Shown here: positions 60,602-64,000 of the stretch, piece after piece
Layout of the letters: each line of letters starts with the position of its first letter
Position numbering within the stretch: position 1 is the first letter of the stretch
Source: Ramlibacter tataouinensis
GTDB taxonomy: Bacteria; Pseudomonadota; Gammaproteobacteria; Burkholderiales; Burkholderiaceae_C
Direction: 5' to 3'
DNA length: 64,000 bases
NCBI RefSeq assembly: GCF_027941915.1
Contig: NZ_CP116009.1
Location: 1,116,001 to 1,180,000, forward strand
The notes under the pieces: generated by a model
The model's database searches: none
What the model saw: only the letters and a program-made list of their open reading frames with translations
Told to the model about the DNA's origin: nothing
Position numbers and translations under genes: made by a program

Positions 60602-60639
60602 GGCCGGGCTGCGCCACTCGCGCCCGCGAGCAGCCGGCC
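60602..60639. terminator. Hairpin between convergent lipoprotein and sorB genes
   Basis: GGCCGGGCTGC pairs with GCAGCCGGCC with a single bulged base around a 17-base loop. The position between two convergent gene ends fits a bidirectional terminator, although a T run is missing. Confidence 0.4.
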
Positions 60640-60652
60640 CGGCCGTCCGGTC

Positions 60653-60958
60653 TTACTTCGTTGCCCGCTCCACATAGCGGGCCAATGCCTCGATCTCCGC
60701 CTGCGTCAGGTGGGTGAACGCCGGCATCTGGCCGATGCCGGTCTTCAGCGCCTGCACCACGCGGGCGCGGTCCGGCTTCAGTTCGTCGAGTGAAGGGCCC
60801 ACGGCGCCTTCGGCGCCTGCGTCCTTGAGCGTGTGGCACAGCGCGCAAGACGGCGTGACCTTCGTGAACAGGATGCGTCCCTCGTCCTCGGCCTGCACGG
60901 AGCAGGCGAGCGAGGCCAGCAGCGCCAGCGGCGCCGCCTTCCAGAAAGATCCCGCCAT
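60653..60958 (-). CDS. sorB: Sulfite dehydrogenase cytochrome c subunit
   Basis: A 101-residue class I cytochrome c with signal peptide FWKAAPLALLASLACSVQA. The heme site is CALCH and the axial methionine is in GIGQMPAFTHLTQ. It accepts electrons from the molybdenum subunit SorA in the periplasm and passes them to the respiratory chain. Its ATG overlaps the sorA stop by one base (TGATG). Confidence 0.9.
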   Translation of the reverse strand: MAGSFWKAAPLALLASLACSVQAEDEGRILFTKVTPSCALCHTLKDAGAEGAVGPSLDELKPDRARVVQALKTGIGQMPAFTHLTQAEIEALARYVERATK

Positions 60959-62163
60959 CAGACCACCGTGATCGGCAGCGCGTGCACCCGCCAGCCGCTG
61001 TTCAGGAAGCCGCCGGCATTCTCCGGCGTCGCCTCGACTTGCCAGTTGAACTGGGTGTCCTGCGCCCGCGAGGCGAGCACATACTGACCCGGCTCCAGCT
61101 TGACCGGCAGCACGAACTGGCGCCAGGCGAAGCGGCCCAGGTCGGGGCCGACGAAGCGGGCCTCCTTCCAGGTCTGGCCGCCGTCCACCGACACGTCGAT
61201 GCGGCGCAGGGCGCGGGTGCCGCCCATCGCCACGCCGTGGATCTGCACCCAGCCGGCTTTCACCGGCCCGGCTTCGGGCGCCGGCCCGTTGATCCAGGAC
61301 TTGACGTCCATCTCCCACACGGCCGGGAAGCTCGGGTCCCCCTTGGTGCCGGGCGGCGACATGCGGTAGCCGGTGCGCTGGATCTTCGCGTCGGTCTCCG
61401 CCGCGGTGAAGGCCAGGCGCTTGACGTACTTGATGTTGTTGACGCCGCTGTAGCCGGGGACGATCAGGCGCAGCGGGCCGCCGTGCGCATGCGGCACCGG
61501 CTCGCCGTTCATCTCCCACGCCAGCAGCGCGTCGTCCAGCGCCTTGATCGGCACCGAGCGCTCCACGATCACGTCCTTCGGATCCAGGCCGGCGGGCAGC
61601 TGCTCGCCGCCGGTCCCGGTGATGAAACGCGCGCCGTCGGCCAGGCCGCCGAGCGCGGCGACCACGTTGCGCAGCGGCACGCCGCTCCAGATCACGCAGC
61701 CGGCGGCGCCGACCTGCCACTTGGTGCCGCTGGGCTTGCCGGCGAAATAGCCGCGGCCATTGCCGGAGCACTGCAGCACCGCGGCGACCGTCTCGATGCC
61801 CAGGGTCTTGAGCTCCGCCACGCTCAGCGTGCGCGGCTGCCGCACGCCTTCGATGGCGACGGCCCAGGCGTCGCGGTTGGCGACGATGGCCACATCCGGC
61901 GCCGGCAGGTTGTTGCGCACGTAGAGCCGCTCGGCCGGCGTGATCACGCTGGTGCCGAAGGCACTGCGCTTCGTCTCCAGCGTGTTGCCGGTGTGCATGA
62001 TCAGGTGATCGGGGTTCTTCCATGCCACGTAGCCAGGCAGGGGCTTGGCCGGCGCGGCGGCGGTCTGCGCCTGCGCCACGCGGGCCAGGCCAACGCTCGC
62101 CAGCGCGGTTGCGCTGCCGGCCAGCAGGCCGCGGCGGGCCAGGTCAGGGGAGTGCGGCTTCAT
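60958..62163 (-). CDS. sorA: Sulfite dehydrogenase molybdenum subunit
   Basis: A 401-residue sulfite oxidase-family enzyme that oxidises sulfite to sulfate. The Tat signal is LARRGLLAGSATALASVGLA. The molybdenum ligand is Cys132 in VLQCSGNGRGYF; other active-site parts are HAHGGPLRLIVPGYSGVNNI and KYVKRL. The C-terminal dimerisation domain (GVAMGGTRALRRIDVSVDGG) is intact. GAGGAGG lies before the chosen ATG; an ATG 60 bases earlier lacks a site. With sorB it forms the periplasmic SorAB complex. Confidence 0.93.
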   Translation of the reverse strand: MKPHSPDLARRGLLAGSATALASVGLARVAQAQTAAAPAKPLPGYVAWKNPDHLIMHTGNTLETKRSAFGTSVITPAERLYVRNNLPAPDVAIVANRDAWAVAIEGVRQPRTLSVAELKTLGIETVAAVLQCSGNGRGYFAGKPSGTKWQVGAAGCVIWSGVPLRNVVAALGGLADGARFITGTGGEQLPAGLDPKDVIVERSVPIKALDDALLAWEMNGEPVPHAHGGPLRLIVPGYSGVNNIKYVKRLAFTAAETDAKIQRTGYRMSPPGTKGDPSFPAVWEMDVKSWINGPAPEAGPVKAGWVQIHGVAMGGTRALRRIDVSVDGGQTWKEARFVGPDLGRFAWRQFVLPVKLEPGQYVLASRAQDTQFNWQVEATPENAGGFLNSGWRVHALPITVV

Positions 62164-62203
62164 CGTGGTCCTCCTCGGTTGTGATTGGGTGCGCTGTCGT
62201 AGT

Positions 62204-63418
62204 TCATTGCGCGGCGGCGGCATCGTACTTCATACCGGAGCTGCGCCACTCGGGGAGGCCGCCGCGGAACCAGTACACCTTGGTGTAGCCGGACTTGATC
62301 GCGGCGTGTGCGGCCTTGAAACTCTTCCAGCACTCGGGGCCGTTGCAGGCAAATACCAGCTGCGCGTTCTTGTTGGGCCCCAGCTTCGCCACCTCGAACT
62401 TGTCCAGCTTCGCATCGAAGTCGGCGTCCTTCGCGCTCTTCTCGACATAAGGCACCAGCACGGCGCCGGGCACGTGGCTGGCCTTGAATTCGGCCTCGGT
62501 GCGGGTGTCGACGTAGGTGGCGCCGTCCTGCATCAGCTGCGCCACGGCCTTGGCGTCGACCACGGTCGCACCAGGCAGCGCCCGGGGCGTGAAGTAGCCC
62601 AGCGTCGCCACGTACTTGTAGTCCTCCGACTTGTGCGCCACCGCCTTGGTGCTCTCACCGCGCAGCAGCGCGGCGAACTGGGGGGCCTCGGCCAGCGCGA
62701 CCTGCAGCGCCTCGGCACCCGGCCTGGCGCCCTCCTTGATCGCGAGGCTCAGGCCCGGCACCGGCTTCGACTCCATGATGGCCTTGATCGGCTCGCCGGC
62801 CGTCACCCAGCGGTCGAACACCGCCTTCTCCACGCCCACCACGTCGCAGCGGCGCACCTGCAGGCAGGGCAGCAGGGCGTCCTGATAGCGCGTGTCGTAG
62901 ATCGAGGCGAAATGGCGCTTGATGGTGGTGTTGGCGGCGTTCACCTCGCCGCGGATCAGGTAGGTCACCACGCTGTCCTGCAGCGGCAGCCCGAGGCGCT
63001 TGCCCTGGGCCTGCGCCAGGTTGTTGACCGGGCTGTCCTTGGGTACGACCAGCACCGCCTGCACCGGCTTGTCCAGGCCCAGCACCGGCTGGTAGCCATA
63101 GCGCACGGCGCTGCCGACCACGTGGGCCGGGCCGACAAAGACGTCGTGAATGCCGGCGCGGGTGGCGCCGAGGTCCGCCGTGGCATCGCTGGACAGCACG
63201 ATGTCGATGCCGGCGACCTGCTGCTTGCGCAAGGCCTGCTCCACCGCGGCGCGCCAGGCGCTGTACAGCGCAAAGCGCGACTGCTCGCTGCTGTCACCCG
63301 GGTTGACCAGTACCCGCAAGGTGCCGGGCGTGCTGCCGGCGGGCTGCGCCGCGGCTCCAGACGAGGTGAGTGCCGCGCCCAGCACGGCGGCGAGGACGGC
63401 TCCATCCCATGGCTTCAA
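62204..63418 (-). CDS. PhnD-like periplasmic binding protein fused to a rhodanese domain
   Basis: A fusion of about 404 residues. After a signal peptide (WDGAVLAAVLGAALTSSGAA) comes a PhnD-like phosphate/phosphonate-type binding domain (TLRVLVNPGDSSEQSRFALY, DVFVGPAHVVGSAVRYGYQP, VVPKDSPVNNLAQAQGKRLG). From about residue 290 a rhodanese domain follows, with YVDTRTEAEFKASHVPGAVL and the catalytic cysteine loop FACNGPECWKS (Cys358). A TTG with AGGGAGA upstream is the most likely start; an in-frame ATG 54 bases earlier would place 18 residues before the signal. It precedes sorA by 40 bases, so a role in periplasmic sulfur handling is inferred. Confidence 0.8.
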   Translation of the reverse strand: MKPWDGAVLAAVLGAALTSSGAAAQPAGSTPGTLRVLVNPGDSSEQSRFALYSAWRAAVEQALRKQQVAGIDIVLSSDATADLGATRAGIHDVFVGPAHVVGSAVRYGYQPVLGLDKPVQAVLVVPKDSPVNNLAQAQGKRLGLPLQDSVVTYLIRGEVNAANTTIKRHFASIYDTRYQDALLPCLQVRRCDVVGVEKAVFDRWVTAGEPIKAIMESKPVPGLSLAIKEGARPGAEALQVALAEAPQFAALLRGESTKAVAHKSEDYKYVATLGYFTPRALPGATVVDAKAVAQLMQDGATYVDTRTEAEFKASHVPGAVLVPYVEKSAKDADFDAKLDKFEVAKLGPNKNAQLVFACNGPECWKSFKAAHAAIKSGYTKVYWFRGGLPEWRSSGMKYDAAAAQ

Positions 63419-63689
63419 CTTGTTCTCCCTGACTGCTGCGAGTGCCCCGCTCGGGAGCCCTGCAGCTTGCATTTCCTAACGCTTGTAGTGTCGAAAATAG
63501 CATGGGCTTGGCAGCGCGACAGGGCATTTGGTCGCGCCGAAGTTAAGGAAAAGGCTTACGAAGTCCGGCACCAGGTGCCGCGCCATGCCCTGCGGACATA
63601 CTTGACAGCGCCGGCGCAAGACCTGCTGCCTCAGCGGCGGTCGCCGTCCGGCTGTCTTCGTCAACCCATCAGCTCACGGGAGAAGGAAG

Positions 63690-64000
63690 ATGCTCCAGAA
63701 CTTTCCCATGTACGCGTACATCCCCGCATCGGACCTGGCAAGGGCGCGCCGGTTCTACGAGGGCAGGCTGGGCCTGCGACCCAAGGAGGAAACCAACGGC
63801 GGCGTCGTGTACGAGTTCGCGAACGGCACTGCCTGCTTCCTTTACCCGACCCCCAACGCAGGCACCTCCAGAGCCAGCCAGGCCTTCTGGTCCGTCGAGG
63901 ACGTCGACGGATTGATCCGCGCATTGAAGGCGAAGGGCGTGGCGTTCGAGGACTACGACATGCCCGGTGAGAAAAGCGCAGACGGCGCCATCACGGCCGG
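63690..64000 (+). CDS. VOC-family (glyoxalase/dioxygenase-like) protein, 3' end outside window
   Basis: The first 103 residues of a VOC-superfamily protein: YAYIPASDLARARRFYEGRL followed by GLRPKEETNGGVVYEF and FWSVEDVDGLIRALKAKGVA. The paired beta-alpha-beta pattern and the early acidic residues are typical. AGAAGGAAG precedes the ATG. The gene continues past the right edge, so the second metal ligand and any catalytic function cannot be judged. Confidence 0.8.
   Translation, partial: MLQNFPMYAYIPASDLARARRFYEGRLGLRPKEETNGGVVYEFANGTACFLYPTPNAGTSRASQAFWSVEDVDGLIRALKAKGVAFEDYDMPGEKSADGAITA

Noticed and set aside
1-64000. tRNA genes, rRNA, CRISPR arrays, integrase, intact insertion sequence
   Set aside because: None seen by reading both strands; no regularly spaced repeats, no transposase-like protein. 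A covariance-model scan would be needed to exclude small RNAs.

Overview
The window is high-GC, densely packed DNA that looks like a betaproteobacterium of the order Burkholderiales, probably Comamonadaceae-like (Variovorax/Ramlibacter type). This is inferred from three Bug/TctC-type periplasmic receptors, TRAP, TAXI and TctABC transport systems, a LigM-type O-demethylase, SorAB and strongly GC-biased third codon positions. No rRNA, tRNA, CRISPR array, integrase or intact insertion sequence was seen.

Region by region. (1) 1-16.9 kb: a CoA-dependent catabolic cluster under a LuxR-type and a MarR-type regulator. It holds an aldehyde dehydrogenase, a beta-hydroxyacid dehydrogenase, an MmgE/PrpD protein, a thiolase, a fused enoyl-CoA hydratase/3-hydroxyacyl-CoA dehydrogenase, an MDR oxidoreductase, a second hydratase, an AMP-forming acyl-CoA ligase, a hotdog thioesterase, a tetrahydrofolate-dependent O-demethylase, FolD and two orphan Bug receptors. 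Ligase, hydratase, dehydrogenase and thiolase are present but no acyl-CoA dehydrogenase, which would suit an already unsaturated, methoxylated substrate. (2) 16.9-24.7 kb: a patchwork region with dispersed hairpin repeats. It carries a three-gene minus-strand module (TIR-like protein, three-helix membrane protein, DUF4062 protein) that looks like an uncharacterised defence system. It also carries an ABC transporter whose last permease gene is cut off and joined tail-to-tail to a cut-off SRPBCC/AHSA1 gene, an ArsR regulator, the DNA glycosylase Tag and a J-domain protein. (3) 24.9-33.5 kb: a translationally coupled TRAP operon with a flavin dehydrogenase, a TIM-barrel isomerase and a protein of unknown function, divergent from an IclR regulator; then a zinc acylase. 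(4) 33.2-39 kb: a five-gene overlapping operon for a polyprenyl-linked sugar modification, probably of lipid A. (5) 39-43.5 kb: a TAXI receptor operon with two unrecognised proteins, and a TauE/SafE exporter. (6) 43.7-60 kb: an oxalate module. A LysR and a Crp/Fnr regulator flank TctC-TctB-TctA plus a cytidylate-kinase-like/BON fusion, then oxalyl-CoA decarboxylase, formyl-CoA transferase, an ADP-forming acyl-CoA synthetase and a two-gene NAD-linked formate dehydrogenase. (7) 60-64 kb: a lipoprotein, the sulfite dehydrogenase SorAB with a PhnD-rhodanese fusion, and the start of a VOC-family gene.

How the parts work together. The oxalate module reads as a full route: uptake, exchange of CoA from formyl-CoA to oxalate, decarboxylation of oxalyl-CoA, and oxidation of the released formate to CO2 with NADH formation. 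Two FNR-like palindromes in front of its main operons match the recognition helix of the Crp/Fnr protein encoded between them. The TIR/membrane/DUF4062 module is the best candidate for an undescribed system.
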